A stretch of 64,000 bases of DNA from Roseicitreum antarcticum (GTDB lineage Bacteria; Pseudomonadota; Alphaproteobacteria; Rhodobacterales; Rhodobacteraceae), in assembly GCF_014681765.1 (NCBI RefSeq), contig NZ_CP061498.1, positions 620,001 to 684,000 of the forward strand, given 5' to 3'. Shown here in pieces: positions 1-11,465 of the stretch (position 1 is the stretch's first letter; every line of letters starts with the position of its first letter). The translations under genes were made by a program, and so were the position numbers. The notes under the pieces were generated by a model. The model was not told the DNA's origin. It searched no databases and saw only the letters and a list, made by a program, of their open reading frames with translations.

Positions 1-573
1 AATCGCCTTCTGGATGAACCAGTCCCGATCGGGCACATAGGTTGCGGCCCAATCCAAAACCCGCTCGCGGATCGCGGTATCGTGCGCCGAGGGGTGGTTG
101 AGCCGCGCCCAGGGCAGGGTGATGACCAGCGCTGCGCGCCGGGTCCACAGGTTGGGGTGCAAGGTCCAATCCGCCACCACATCCACCCGCGCAGGGTCGG
201 CCACCAGCCGCCGCGCGCCCGCCGCGCAGGCGTGATCGGCGAGCGCCCAACTGTCGAACCCTTCGGCCCAGTCCACGATCAGCGCCCAGGCGCCGCTGTC
301 ATCGGGGCGGATGCGCGCCTGCGTCAGAAGTTTCGCTGCTGCGACGCGCCCCTCATGCACGTCGCTGTCCCACAGGCCTGCCGCAAGCTCCAGCCGGGCG
401 GGGAGGCTTATGCGTTGCCGCCAGCCGCGCGCCATGTCGTCGATCACCGGTACGCGCACGCCGAAGAACGCGCGCGACGTCTTGTGATAGGCGGCCTGTT
501 CGGCGGCTACACCAGGGTCGCCCGCGGCGCGCAGGGCGTCGAGCGCGGTATCTACGGTCAGGCGATCAGGCAT
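1..573 (-). CDS. DNA alkylation repair protein, AlkD-like (C-terminus beyond window)
   Basis: The reading frame opens with ATG at 573 and runs off the left edge, so only about 191 N-terminal residues are present. Helical-repeat character and the stretches YHKTSRAFFGVRVP, DSWALADHAC, NLWTRRAALV and RDWFIQKAI match the AlkD/DUF1568-type HEAT-repeat family, which includes glycosylases that remove bulky or cationic alkylated bases. The start ATG overlaps the stop of the upstream flavoprotein gene by 8 bases (ATGCCTGA), so the two are probably co-translated. The active-site region cannot be judged because the gene is cut. Family assignment is fairly sure; substrate is unknown. Confidence 0.8.
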   Translation of the reverse strand, partial: MPDRLTVDTALDALRAAGDPGVAAEQAAYHKTSRAFFGVRVPVIDDMARGWRQRISLPARLELAAGLWDSDVHEGRVAAAKLLTQARIRPDDSGAWALIVDWAEGFDSWALADHACAAGARRLVADPARVDVVADWTLHPNLWTRRAALVITLPWARLNHPSAHDTAIRERVLDWAATYVPDRDWFIQKAI

Positions 574-1132
574 CTTGCGTATCCGCATTGGCCGACAGGA
601 TGCCGGTGGGCAGACCGTTGATCGTGTGTTGATTTTTCTCGGCCCAATAGGCGTGCACACCCGCGTCACCCTTGCCCTCGGCCCAGGTCTTGAGCGTGTC
701 GCGCGGGCCGGTGTGCTCGTAGAACGGCACTGCATAGCCGCAAGATGTCTGAACCATCTCGACCTGCATGTCATAGATCTGGCGCGTCCCGGGCAGGGGG
801 GGGAAGTGGCCGATCAGGTCTGCCCATGCGGAATCATGCGGATATACCGCCCGCGCAGTACCATAAAGCCGCAAGATCATCGGGCGGGTGTCGAAGGACA
901 CGAACATCAACGTCATGCGGGGGCTGTCGGCCAGATGCCCCGCCGTCTCATTCCCCGACCCGGTGACCGACAGCCAGATGACACGATTATCGGACAGGAC
1001 GCGCAGGCAATCCATCCCCTTTGGCGAGATATTCACCCGGCCCTCACGCGCGGCGGTGCCGGTGAAGAACATCTGCTGCGCTGCGATGATGCTGCGGTGA
1101 TCGTCGGTCAGGCTGTCGAACTGCTTGGCCAT
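566..1132 (-). CDS. Pyridoxamine 5'-phosphate oxidase-family FMN-binding protein
   Basis: A 188-residue split-barrel protein. The N-terminal half (residues about 20-90) has the PPOX pattern: FFTGTAAREGRVNISPKG, then RVIWLSVTGSGNETAGH and a strand ending MTLMFVSFDTRP. Members bind FMN or F420 and are oxidoreductases of mostly unknown substrate. This type, with a C-terminal segment containing SCGYAVPFYEH and WAEKN, is widespread in Alphaproteobacteria and is not the true PdxH. It overlaps the AlkD-like gene downstream by 8 bases, suggesting an operon. The family is confident; the physiological role is not known. Confidence 0.85.
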   Translation of the reverse strand: MAKQFDSLTDDHRSIIAAQQMFFTGTAAREGRVNISPKGMDCLRVLSDNRVIWLSVTGSGNETAGHLADSPRMTLMFVSFDTRPMILRLYGTARAVYPHDSAWADLIGHFPPLPGTRQIYDMQVEMVQTSCGYAVPFYEHTGPRDTLKTWAEGKGDAGVHAYWAEKNQHTINGLPTGILSANADTQDA

Positions 1133-1249
1133 GCCGCGTTCCTTTGATGAGATGCGATGCCCCCACGATAGCCTACGCAGGGAGGCGGCAAAAGCCCGAA
1201 TTGTGCCGCGCGGCCCCTGCGCGGCTTTAGCAGACGCGCTGCGTCCCTT

Positions 1250-1768
1250 TCAGCAAGGTTGGGCGAAGATCGTTACCCAGCGCTTGCGCCCGCGCCCGTT
1301 GCTGGGGCCGGAAATGCCAATGCCGATAAAGGCATAATCCTGGCGCAGTATATTGTCGCGGTGGCCGGGGGAGGCCATCCAGTTGCGATGCACCTGCGCG
1401 ACGCTGCTTTGGCCCATCGCGATATTCTCGCCGGTCCAGCAACTGCGAATGCCGGCTTCGTGGACGCGCTGCGGCGCGCCCGCGCCGCGCCTGTCGGTAT
1501 GGCTGAAATAGCGCTGTTGGTGCATGTCGCAGGCATGTTGATGCGCCACCGAGGTCAGTTCCGGCGACAAAAGCAGCGGCGGCAGGCCTGCGCGGGCACG
1601 GTCCATGTTGGTGCGCGCCACCAGTTCCTGGGCCATCTGGCCGAAACCTTCGGGCGTGCAGGCGGCAGCAATCTGGGGTGGTGCCAGCGCAATCAGCATG
1701 GCCAAAGCCATACGAAAAAATGCCATCTGTGGCGGGTGGCGCAACGCTGAAAAAAACCGGGCTGACAT
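1250..1768 (-). CDS. Secreted CAP-domain (SCP/PR-1-like) protein
   Basis: About 172 residues. The ATG at 1768 is preceded by a GGGGAAGGG ribosome-binding site; an ATG at 1726 begins directly at the hydrophobic signal segment (MAFFRMALAMLIALAPP) and is an alternative. After a predicted cleavage near AAAC, the CAP fold covers the rest: ARTNMDRARAGLPPL, HACDMHQQRYFSHTDRRG, GENIAMGQ and SPGHRDNIL, with the conserved His and Glu of the CAP cavity visible. Bacterial CAP proteins act outside the membrane; the activity of this class is mostly undefined. It stands alone upstream of the PPOX gene, same strand. Confidence 0.85.
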   Translation of the reverse strand: MSARFFSALRHPPQMAFFRMALAMLIALAPPQIAAACTPEGFGQMAQELVARTNMDRARAGLPPLLLSPELTSVAHQHACDMHQQRYFSHTDRRGAGAPQRVHEAGIRSCWTGENIAMGQSSVAQVHRNWMASPGHRDNILRQDYAFIGIGISGPSNGRGRKRWVTIFAQPC

Positions 1769-1942
1769 GCGACCCTTCCCCAAACCCTTACGCAAGACCC
1801 AGCTTGGCCCTTGCACCGATTAGGAGGAAATACCGCAGCCCAGTCAAGTTTCAACCCGGGCACGGACGCAGCAAAGCACGCCGGATTTAGCTTAAATTGC
1901 CGCGTAGGCGTCGCAGGCCAGGTGCGGCAAGCTGGCGCAAAA

Positions 1943-2539
1943 TCAGGGGATGATGCGGTTGTAGCGAACGCCTGCCAGCGACGCGCCGGCAATCAGCCCT
2001 GCCTGCCCGAAGACCACAGCCACGACAGGGGCGAATTGCGTGGTGGTTTCCGCCCCCATGCTGCCACCGCGATCAGGGAGTGCATAGCGCAGGTCGGCGC
2101 TGCCTGCCCAGCCTTCGGACTGGCGGAATTCGGTCAGGGCCTGCGAGGTCATGAAGAACAGCGCATGGGCATATTGCTGCGCGCCGATCTGAAATCCGAC
2201 GCTGGCGCGGGTGGCGGCGAAGTAATCCACCGTCACATTGTTGATCCGCAGTGCGCCCTGCCCGTAGCTGCCGCCGACGAACAGCCCGGCCTCGGTCACG
2301 ACGGGAATGTACAGAATGCCGTGGGCCTTGTCGAAAAGCTCACGCATGCCGGGGTAGTTCTGCATCAGAAAATCGCGCGAGGCATCGACGCGTGCGTCCA
2401 GCCGCGCTGCACCAGTGCCGCCCACCGGATTGCCGCAGGCCGCCAGCAGCGCCAGCGCGGCGCCACCCGCCATGAAGTTGCGGCGGTTGGACGTGGTGAG
2501 ATGTGTGGGGTGCGGGGTTCGCAAGGTGGGGCTGGTCAT
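1943..2539 (-). CDS. SYLF-domain (DUF500/Ysc84-like) lipoprotein
   Basis: 198 residues. The N-terminus has twin arginines (SNRRNFMAGG) followed by a hydrophobic stretch and the lipobox LLAAC, with Cys35 as the likely lipidated residue, so export by Tat or Sec and membrane anchoring are expected. Residues about 60-195 form the SYLF domain: FDKAHGILYIPVVTEAGLFVGGSYGQG, then SVGFQIGAQQYAHALFFMTS. SYLF domains bind phospholipids in eukaryotes; bacterial members are envelope proteins of unknown function. The true start could be nearer the arginines. Confidence 0.82.
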   Translation of the reverse strand: MTSPTLRTPHPTHLTTSNRRNFMAGGAALALLAACGNPVGGTGAARLDARVDASRDFLMQNYPGMRELFDKAHGILYIPVVTEAGLFVGGSYGQGALRINNVTVDYFAATRASVGFQIGAQQYAHALFFMTSQALTEFRQSEGWAGSADLRYALPDRGGSMGAETTTQFAPVVAVVFGQAGLIAGASLAGVRYNRIIP

Positions 2540-2686
2540 GTCTTTTGCCTTTGTGCTGCCTCGGGGGTGCCGCGTTGCGGCTTTTTGGGGTTTTCCCTTT
2601 GGCTACAATATACGGGGGTTTTGTGGCGATGTCATCACAGGGAATGCGCCAGCGACGGGGATCGGCGAAGCTTTGCGCCCAGGCGA

Positions 2687-3718
2687 CTACCCCGCACCCT
2701 GTCGCGGCCAGAGGGGGGCCACCGGGGTATGGCGCGCCATCGCTTCCAGCAGCGCGCGCATGTCATGGCCAAAGCCCGGGCGGGCGCGCAGCGCCGCCAA
2801 TCGGATGCGCAGCGCTTCCTCTTGCTGGTTTTGGGCGGCACGCAATGCGGGGTCTTTCAGGGCGGAAGCGACGGCCTGCGTCGTGGCTTCGGCCTGCGCG
2901 GCGGCGCTGTCGTCGGGGGTGGGCGCATCGTTGAGCCGGGCGAATTCGGCCAGATCGGCGGCGCTCAGCGGGGCGGGCCGCGAGAGCAGATATTCCTCGG
3001 CCGAGCGTAGCGGATAGCGGTTGATCCGGGGGGCCTGTGCGCTGTTGGGCTGCGCGTCGCCCGGTTCTGCGGTAAACGCCGCATCCTCGGGGGGCAGGAA
3101 CCATGTCAGGCTATCGGCGGTGCGCAGGGTCCCCCCGGGGGTAAGCCATTGCGCTGCTTCGTCCTTTGGCAGCGCGGGGCGGTGCAGGCCCCATGTCCAA
3201 TCCTTGCGGTAGCGCGCCAAGACCCGCAACGGCAGCCGCTGCACGGACCCTGCTGCTTGCCGGTGGGTGAAGCGGGCAGGGATCATGCGGCGGGCGCAAT
3301 GCGCCTGCCCGCCGGACCCGAAGGTGACGCATGGCAGCGCCAGCCCCGAGGCTTCGGTCAGTTTGGCAAGGCCGGGCAGGAGGCCGGCGGGGGCGTGCAG
3401 GAAATCAGTGACCTCGGCCACCAAAAGCCAGTCGCTGCCATCCAGCGCCGCTTGGGCCGCCGGGCTGTTGACCGCCGCGCGGACCTGTGCAGCGCGGTCG
3501 CCGTCTGTGCTGTTTGGGACGGCAACGCCATGGGCAAGACCCTGCCGGGACAGCGCGTCTAGCAGATCCGCCGCGCCACCGCCCGGCGGATCGCACAGGA
3601 TGACCTGGTCAAACCCCGCCAACCGGTGCCAAAGCACCCAGTCCAGCAGCCACGGCCCCTGACCTTCGGCCAGCGCGATGATGCTGACGCGAGGTCCGGG
3701 GCCGGGAGATGGCGACAT
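2687..3718 (-). CDS. Glycosyltransferase family 2-like protein
   Basis: 343 residues from the ATG at 3718, which lies two bases past the enolase stop codon; an in-frame upstream start would sit inside eno and is unlikely. The opening VSIIALAEGQGPWLLDWVLW HRLAGFDQV resembles the Glyco_tranf_2_4 fold, in which a nucleotide-sugar site follows a short beta strand. A possible metal-binding acidic motif is not clear-cut (EVTDFLHAP). The C-terminal 100 residues are Ala/Gln-rich and probably helical. Tight coupling to eno suggests translational linkage by position only. Acceptor and donor sugars are unknown. Confidence 0.65.
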   Translation of the reverse strand: MSPSPGPGPRVSIIALAEGQGPWLLDWVLWHRLAGFDQVILCDPPGGGAADLLDALSRQGLAHGVAVPNSTDGDRAAQVRAAVNSPAAQAALDGSDWLLVAEVTDFLHAPAGLLPGLAKLTEASGLALPCVTFGSGGQAHCARRMIPARFTHRQAAGSVQRLPLRVLARYRKDWTWGLHRPALPKDEAAQWLTPGGTLRTADSLTWFLPPEDAAFTAEPGDAQPNSAQAPRINRYPLRSAEEYLLSRPAPLSAADLAEFARLNDAPTPDDSAAAQAEATTQAVASALKDPALRAAQNQQEEALRIRLAALRARPGFGHDMRALLEAMARHTPVAPLWPRQGAG

Positions 3719-3719
3719 A

Positions 3720-5932
<2,213 letters not shown>

Positions 5933-6017
5933 TGGGGGCGGCTCCGGTCTGGCTTTCGGGTGTGCGGCAGGGGTATCCGGTTCGGGCGGCGATGAAAAGC
6001 CCGGGTGTGGCACAGAC

Positions 6018-6485
6018 TTAGCCCTTTGGCGCGCGCGCCTTGGCCGTGTCGCCGGTTCCTGGTTGCGCCGCCGCCCGTCTGCTGATCGGCACGGCGTAAA
6101 GCTCCAGCCGGTGGCCGACCAGGCGATAGCCCAGACGTGCCGCGATCTTTTCTTGCAGCGCTTCGATCTCGGGGTCGAGGAATTCGATCACCTCGCCCGA
6201 GTTCATGTCGATCAGGTGGTCGTGATGGTCGCGCATGCTGTCTTCATAGCGTGCGCGCCGGTCGCCGAATTCGTGCCGGTCCAGAAGGCCCGATTCCTCG
6301 AACAGCTTCACCGTGCGATAGACCGTCGCGATGGAAATCCGGGGGTCCAAGGCGGCGGCGCGGGCGTGCAGCGCCTCGACATCGGGGTGGTCGTCGGCCT
6401 CTTCAATCACCTGCGCGATGGTGCGACGCTGATCGGTCATGCGCAGGCCCTGCGCCTCGCAACGGGTGATGATGGTGGTGGTCAT
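6018..6485 (-). CDS. fur: Fur-family metalloregulator (Fur/Mur type)
   Basis: 155 residues. ATG at 6485 has AGGA ten bases upstream; a TTG six bases earlier is discarded. Residues 10-75 form the winged helix, with recognition region ISIATVYRTVKLFEESG. Metal ligands of the Fur fold are present in DHHDHLID (residues 86-93) and HRLELY (125-130). The C-terminal Cys-X2-Cys zinc site of E. coli Fur is absent, as in many alphaproteobacterial Fur/Mur proteins that respond to manganese or iron. The short promoter region contains the 11-base palindrome GAATAAAATTC (about 6515), a possible operator. Whether it senses Fe or Mn cannot be decided from sequence. Confidence 0.88.
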   Translation of the reverse strand: MTTTIITRCEAQGLRMTDQRRTIAQVIEEADDHPDVEALHARAAALDPRISIATVYRTVKLFEESGLLDRHEFGDRRARYEDSMRDHHDHLIDMNSGEVIEFLDPEIEALQEKIAARLGYRLVGHRLELYAVPISRRAAAQPGTGDTAKARAPKG

Positions 6486-6586
6486 GGGCAATCCTGCTGT
6501 TTGGCGGCCAGCCTAGAATAAAATTCCGCGAAGGGGAATCCGGATTTGACGGGCAGGGACGCGACTGCGCGCAGGTGGCGGGCGCT

Positions 6587-8002
6587 CTAGGTGCCGCAGA
6601 AGGTTGCTGTGACGCGTTGATCGGCGTCAGGTGCTGCCATCAGTTCGGGCGGATGGTTGGCCAGGAATGGGGATTGCGTGGCTTCCAACATCTTGTGAAA
6701 TAATGTGAAATCCCCCGCAACAGCATCCCAGATCGCGGTTTCGATCAGGTGGTTGCGCGGGATTATTGCGGGGTTGGCGCCGCGCAGGGTTTCGTGCGGA
6801 TCGACCTCTGACGCCAGCCGCGCCTGCCAAAGCGTATGCCATTGATCATAGGCCTCGGGGGCGGCAAATTCGGCCCGCGCGGTGCCATCCGCAAGCCCGT
6901 GGAAGGTGCGGGTGAAATCCGCCCCACCTTGTGCCATGCGGGTCAGCAACCCCTCGATCAGGTCGCGGTCATTGTCGTGCGCGGTTGCCAGTCCCAGCTT
7001 CGCGCGAAACCGTGCCAGCCATGCGGTTTGATACTGTGGTTCAAAGTCATGCACGATCTCGGTAGCGATCTCGATGGCCTTTTCCTGATCCGGGTCGATC
7101 AGTGGCAACAGGCAGGTGGCCAGTTGTGCCATGTTCCAAACAGCGATTTGTGGTTGGTTTCCATAGGCATAGCGGCCGTGCCGGTCGATGGAGGAAAACA
7201 CCATGTCGGGGCGGTAGGCATCCATGAAGGCGCAGGGGCCGTAGTCGATGGTCAGGCCGCCGATATGGCTGTTGTCGGTGTTCATCACGCCATGGATGAA
7301 GCCAAGGCCCATCCATTGCGCGATGAGTTCCGCCTGTGCCGCGACGACGGCGCGCAACAGATCGGTGGCGTTTTGCGCATCGGGAAAATGGCGTGCGATG
7401 GCGTGGTCGGTCAGGGCCTGCAAGCCTTCGCGGTCATGGCGCGCAGCGAAATACTGGAAGGTGCCAACGCGCAAGTGGCTGCGCGCCACCCGGGTGACGA
7501 TCGCGCCGGGCAACCTGCCTTCGCGGTAGACCGGGTCGCCGGTCAGCGTCGCGGCCAAGGCACGGGTGGTTGGCACGCCAAGGGCGGCCATCGCCTCGGA
7601 CACAAGGTATTCGCGCAGCACCGGGCCGAGCCATGCGCGCCCGTCGCCCCCGCGTGAGAAGGGGGTGCGGCCCGCGCCCTTCAACTGGATATCCTGCCGG
7701 ATACCGTGGCGGTCCACGACTTCGCCCAGCAAGATCGCCCTGCCATCGCCAAGTGCCGGCACAAAGCCGCCGAACTGATGCCCGGCATAGGCCATGGCAA
7801 GCGGCGCGGCCCCGTCAGGCACGATGCTGCCCGAGAAGACCGCAGTCGCCTCGGCGTCGGTCATGTCGGGCAGGCCCAGATCTGCGGCCAAGTCCCGGTT
7901 GTAGACCACCAGCGCGGGGTCGCTGGCAGGGCTGGGCATCTGATGCGCGAACAGGCGTTCGGGCAAGCGGGCGTAACTGTTGTCGAATGCAATCTCTATC
8001 AT
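6587..8002 (-). CDS. selO: SelO/YdiU protein adenylyltransferase
   Basis: 471 residues, a standard bacterial SelO pseudokinase. It transfers AMP from ATP to hydroxyl side chains of proteins, linked in E. coli to redox stress. Visible motifs are [18 protein letters not shown], the nucleotide-contact region [15 protein letters not shown], and the inverted metal site in [17 protein letters not shown]. The C-terminus ends FCGT, with Cys469 (codon TGC) at the position that is selenocysteine in eukaryotic homologues. A GTTAAC sequence lies about 20 bases upstream of the start. It is followed by fur on the same strand after about 100 bases. Confidence 0.95.
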   Translation of the reverse strand: MIEIAFDNSYARLPERLFAHQMPSPASDPALVVYNRDLAADLGLPDMTDAEATAVFSGSIVPDGAAPLAMAYAGHQFGGFVPALGDGRAILLGEVVDRHGIRQDIQLKGAGRTPFSRGGDGRAWLGPVLREYLVSEAMAALGVPTTRALAATLTGDPVYREGRLPGAIVTRVARSHLRVGTFQYFAARHDREGLQALTDHAIARHFPDAQNATDLLRAVVAAQAELIAQWMGLGFIHGVMNTDNSHIGGLTIDYGPCAFMDAYRPDMVFSSIDRHGRYAYGNQPQIAVWNMAQLATCLLPLIDPDQEKAIEIATEIVHDFEPQYQTAWLARFRAKLGLATAHDNDRDLIEGLLTRMAQGGADFTRTFHGLADGTARAEFAAPEAYDQWHTLWQARLASEVDPHETLRGANPAIIPRNHLIETAIWDAVAGDFTLFHKMLEATQSPFLANHPPELMAAPDADQRVTATFCGT

Positions 8003-8048
8003 GGAATTCTATCTAAACCGTTAACCCCGCCGCGCACAGGGGGGATGG

Positions 8049-8990
8049 CTACAGTCGCGCCAGCCGCTCGGTCAGCAAGGCAAAGAAGCCTTCGGCATCG
8101 ACATCGCCGATAAACTGCGCATTCGGGGCGCGCCCCGACACCCGCCACCAATCCGCGACGGTCATGCCAAGGGTAAATTCACCTTTGGTTTCAATCATCA
8201 CATTGATGTGCCGCCCGCTGAAGATGTCCGGGCGCAACAGCCAGGCGACCGTGCAGGGGTCATGCAGCGGCGCCCCTTCAGAGCCATATTTCTCTTTGTC
8301 GAACCGTTCAAAAAAATCGGTCCAGCTGGCCACCGCAGGGCCAACGCGGCCCGGCAGGCTGCGGAAGGCATCGACCCGCGCGGCATTGGTCAGCGCCTTA
8401 TGCGTCACATCAAGCGGCATCACCACCAGCGGCGCGCCAGATCTGAAAACGATATCAGCCGCTTCCGGGTCGACATAGATGTTGAATTCAGCCGCCGGGG
8501 TGATGTTTCCCACCTCAAAATACGCGCCGCCCATCAGCACGATCTGCTTGATGCGCGCGGCAATGTCGGGCGCGCGGGTCAGGGCGGTCGCGATATTGGT
8601 CAGCGGCCCGATGGGGCACAGGGTTACCGTGCCCGCAGGTTCCGCACGCAGGGTTTCGATCAGGAAATCAACGGCATGGCCGTCCTGCACCGGCATCACC
8701 GGATCGGGCAGGGTGATCCCGTCAAGGCCGGTCTTGCCATGCACATGCTCGGCGGTGACCAGCGGGCGGGCGATGGGGCGATCGCAGCCCGCGAAGATCT
8801 TTACATCCGTTTTGCCCGCCAACTCACAGATAATACGTGCATTTTTGATGGTGAGGGGCAGCGGCACGTTGCCCGCGACGCAGGTGATGCCCAGAAGATC
8901 GATCTCTTCAGGGCTGGCCAGCGCCAGCAATATCGCCACCGCATCATCTTGCCCGGGGTCGGTGTCGATGATGATCTTCTGCGGGGTCAT
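8049..8990 (-). CDS. Inosine/uridine-preferring nucleoside hydrolase
   Basis: 313 residues. The N-terminal calcium-binding signature IDTDPGQDDAVAI is intact, followed by ITCVAGNVPL and the later Asp in DPCTVAWLLRP. The enzyme cleaves the N-glycosidic bond of ribonucleosides for purine/pyrimidine salvage in the cytoplasm. Its ATG overlaps the mazG stop (ATGA), so it is translationally coupled to MazG, a pairing that fits nucleotide-pool clean-up. Exact base preference (RihA/B/C type) cannot be fixed by eye. Confidence 0.93.
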   Translation of the reverse strand: MTPQKIIIDTDPGQDDAVAILLALASPEEIDLLGITCVAGNVPLPLTIKNARIICELAGKTDVKIFAGCDRPIARPLVTAEHVHGKTGLDGITLPDPVMPVQDGHAVDFLIETLRAEPAGTVTLCPIGPLTNIATALTRAPDIAARIKQIVLMGGAYFEVGNITPAAEFNIYVDPEAADIVFRSGAPLVVMPLDVTHKALTNAARVDAFRSLPGRVGPAVASWTDFFERFDKEKYGSEGAPLHDPCTVAWLLRPDIFSGRHINVMIETKGEFTLGMTVADWWRVSGRAPNAQFIGDVDAEGFFALLTERLARL

Positions 8991-9832
8991 ACGCTTTCCT
9001 TCCGGGCGTTTTTTTCGGCTTTTTCAACAGCTTTCGCGGCGTTCCACAGAACGTCCATCTCGGCCAGGGTGCTGTCTTGCGGGGCACGATTGTCCGCGGC
9101 CAATGCGGTCTCGATCGCGCGAAAGCGGCGGGTGAACTTGGCATTGGCGGCGCGTAATGCAGCCTCGGGGTCGATGTCGAGATGGCGGGCGAGGTTGGCC
9201 ATGACGAACAACAGATCGCCCATTTCCTCAAAGGTCTCGGCGGGGGTCAGGGTGTCGCGAGCCTCGATAAGCTCTTGGGATTCCTCGATGATCTTGTCCA
9301 TCACCTGAGACGTGTCGGGCCAGTCAAAGCCCACGCGGGCCGCGCGTTTTTGCAGTTTGACTGCGCGCAAAAGAGCGGGAAGTGCCAGCGCCACGTCATC
9401 CAGAACGCCGGTCTGGGCGCGGTTGGCGCGCTCGGATGCTTTTATGGTTTCCCAATCGTTGACCTGCTGGGCGGGGGTTTTGGCGTTGCTTTCGGCCCCG
9501 AAGACATGGGGGTGGCGGGCGACCATCTTGTCCGAGATGTCGCGGGCCACATCGGCGAAGGTGAAATGTCCGGCCTCGGCCGCCATCTGGGCGTGATACA
9601 CCGATTGCAACAGCAAATCGCCAAGTTCGCCGCGCAGGCCGTTCCAGTCGTGGCGCGCGATTGCGTCGGAAACTTCGTAAGCTTCTTCAATGGTATAGGG
9701 GGCGATGCTTTCAAAACTCTGGGCGATGTCCCAGGGGCAGCCGTGGTCAGGATCGCGCAGCGCGCGCATGATTTCCAGCAGGCGTGGCATGCCGCCATCG
9801 GGGGCGTGGATCAGGGTTGTGTCATGGGTCAT
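8987..9832 (-). CDS. mazG: MazG nucleoside triphosphate pyrophosphohydrolase
   Basis: 281 residues with the two-domain MazG layout. The first domain has GCPWDIAQSFESIAPYTIEE and GELGDLLLQSVYHAQMA (EExxE...ExxD metal site); the second repeats the pattern with ESQELIEARD and EEMGDLLFVMANLARH. It hydrolyses NTPs/dNTPs, including non-canonical ones, to NMP and pyrophosphate. It heads a two-gene unit with the nucleoside hydrolase. The upstream region holds an unusual array of four GTATGG hexamers at 11-base spacing and GTTAAC sites, described separately. Confidence 0.95.
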   Translation of the reverse strand: MTHDTTLIHAPDGGMPRLLEIMRALRDPDHGCPWDIAQSFESIAPYTIEEAYEVSDAIARHDWNGLRGELGDLLLQSVYHAQMAAEAGHFTFADVARDISDKMVARHPHVFGAESNAKTPAQQVNDWETIKASERANRAQTGVLDDVALALPALLRAVKLQKRAARVGFDWPDTSQVMDKIIEESQELIEARDTLTPAETFEEMGDLLFVMANLARHLDIDPEAALRAANAKFTRRFRAIETALAADNRAPQDSTLAEMDVLWNAAKAVEKAEKNARKESV

Positions 9833-9892
9833 GACGCCTTTTGACCATGCGGCGCGGGCCGTGTCCAGCGGTCAGATGGCCTGATTATCACA

Positions 9893-9983
9893 GGTTAACG
9901 CAGGAATTTGGGCGTATGGAAAGCGTATGGGTTCGGTATGGTTCTGGTATGGCTGCCTTGGCGCATCGTTAAGAGGTGTTAAC
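9893..9983. promoter_or_regulatory. Phased GTATGG x4 array flanked by GTTAAC sites, upstream of mazG
   Basis: GTATGG occurs at 9914, 9925, 9936 and 9947, exactly 11 bases apart, so on one DNA face. It is flanked by GGTTAACG (9893-9900) and TTAA-N6-TTAAC (9969-9983), one base short of the CtrA consensus spacing. Read on the minus strand, the boxes (CCATAC) lie upstream of a possible GATAAT -10 element for mazG with no good -35, as expected of activator sites. A related element occurs at 55856-55878. Confidence 0.5.
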
Positions 9984-9989
9984 GACATG

Positions 9990-10022
9990 AAATCGCCACC
10001 GGCGCGGGGCCGGTGGCGATTT
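9990..10022 (-). terminator. Transcription terminator of gltA
   Basis: A perfect 14-bp stem (AAATCGCCACCGGC and its complement) with a 5-base loop lies 26 bases past the gltA stop. The stem ends in TTT on the minus strand but has no long T-run, so termination may be partial. Confidence 0.7.
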
Positions 10023-10047
10023 GTGCGTCGCAAAAGGCGCTTACGGT

Positions 10048-11343
10048 CTAGCGGTCTTCAACCTCGATATAGCCGCGGGCCGGTGCGCCGGTGTAAAGCT
10101 GGCGCGGGCGGCCGATCTTCAGTTCGGGATCGAACATCATTTCCTTCCACTGCGAGATCCAGCCGACGGTGCGCGACAGCGCAAAGATCGGGGTAAACAT
10201 CGCGGTGGGGAAGCCCATCGCATCGAGGATGATTCCGGAATAGAAATCGACATTGGGGTAGAGCTTCTTGGAGACGAAATACTCATCTTCCAGCGCGATC
10301 CGCTCCAGCTCCTTGGCGACTTTCAGCGTCTCGTTGTCCTCGATCCCCAGCAGTTCGAGGACTTCATCCGCCGATTCCTTCATCACTTTGGCACGGGGGT
10401 CGAAGTTCTTGTAGACCCGGTGACCAAAGCCCATCAGGCGGAAGGGATCGTCCTTGTCCTTGGCGCGCGCAATGTATTCGGGAATGCGGTCGACTGTGCC
10501 GATCTCGCGCAGCATTTCCAGACAGGCCTGATTGGCGCCGCCATGTGCAGGACCCCAGAGGCAGGCAATACCGGCCGCGATACACGCAAAGGGGTTTGCC
10601 CCCGAAGAGCCCGCCAGCCGCACGGTGGAAGTTGACGCGTTTTGCTCATGGTCGGCATGCAGGGTGAAGATGCGGTCCATCGCCTTCGACAAGATCGGGT
10701 TGACGATGTATTCCTCTGCCGGGACCGAGAAGCACATGTGCAAGAAGTTGCCCGCATAATCGAGGCTGTTCTTGGGATAGACGAAGGGTTGACCGACCGA
10801 GTATTTGTAGGCCATCGCGGCAATCGTCGGCAACTTGGCGATCATGCGGATTGCGGCGACTTCGCGCTGCCAGGGGTCCGAAATGTCGGTACTGTCGTGG
10901 TAGAAGGCCGACATCGCACCAACCACGCCCACCATGGTCGCCATAGGGTGCGCATCGCGCCGGAACCCACGGAAGAAGTTGTGCATCTGTTCATGCACCA
11001 TGGTGTGGTTGGTGACGCGGTGCTCAAAGTCTTCAAGCTGCGCCGCCGTCGGCAGTTCACCGTAGAGCAGCAGGTAGCAGACCTCAAGGTAATGCGACTT
11101 TTCGGCCAGTTGTTCGATGGGATAGCCGCGATACAGAAGCTCGCCCTTGTCGCCGTCGATATAGGTGATGGTCGAGGTGCAGGACGCGGTAGAGGTGAAG
11201 CCGGGGTCATAGGTGAAGACATCGCCCTGGGCATAAAGCTTGCGAATGTCGATCACATCTGGCCCCAGTGACGGCGAATGCATGGGCATTTCAATGGTCT
11301 TGCCGTTGAAGCTCAGCGTGGCGATTCCGGGTTTGTCAGTCAT
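10048..11343 (-). CDS. gltA: Citrate synthase (type II)
   Basis: 431 residues from the ATG at 11343, which has AAAGGA at proper distance (the frame extends five codons further up without a ribosome-binding site). It condenses oxaloacetate and acetyl-CoA, the first step of the TCA cycle. Catalytic motifs are visible: [11 protein letters not shown] with the active-site His, [15 protein letters not shown], and [17 protein letters not shown] containing the catalytic Asp. The N-terminal beta-rich domain (residues 1-55) is that of hexameric Gram-negative enzymes, which are often inhibited by NADH. It follows gltX on the same strand after 122 bases and ends at a strong hairpin. Confidence 0.98.
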   Translation of the reverse strand: MTDKPGIATLSFNGKTIEMPMHSPSLGPDVIDIRKLYAQGDVFTYDPGFTSTASCTSTITYIDGDKGELLYRGYPIEQLAEKSHYLEVCYLLLYGELPTAAQLEDFEHRVTNHTMVHEQMHNFFRGFRRDAHPMATMVGVVGAMSAFYHDSTDISDPWQREVAAIRMIAKLPTIAAMAYKYSVGQPFVYPKNSLDYAGNFLHMCFSVPAEEYIVNPILSKAMDRIFTLHADHEQNASTSTVRLAGSSGANPFACIAAGIACLWGPAHGGANQACLEMLREIGTVDRIPEYIARAKDKDDPFRLMGFGHRVYKNFDPRAKVMKESADEVLELLGIEDNETLKVAKELERIALEDEYFVSKKLYPNVDFYSGIILDAMGFPTAMFTPIFALSRTVGWISQWKEMMFDPELKIGRPRQLYTGAPARGYIEVEDR

Positions 11344-11465
11344 TGAACGTCCTTTCACATCGGGCCCGCCGGCAAACCCGGTCGGGCAAATTCAAGTCCT
11401 GATTTTGGGAAAGTCACCTTTCCGATGCTCAGGCCACCGCGTCAGTTACCTAAAGTCAGTTCTTG

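Noticed and set aside
9931-9944. GTTC-N6-GTTC resembling a LexA box upstream of mazG
   Set aside because: The spacing is six rather than seven bases and arises from the GTATGG repeat array.
9969-9983. TTAA-N6-TTAAC as a CtrA site
   Set aside because: One base short of the required seven-base spacer. Recorded as part of the repeat region but not called as a CtrA site.
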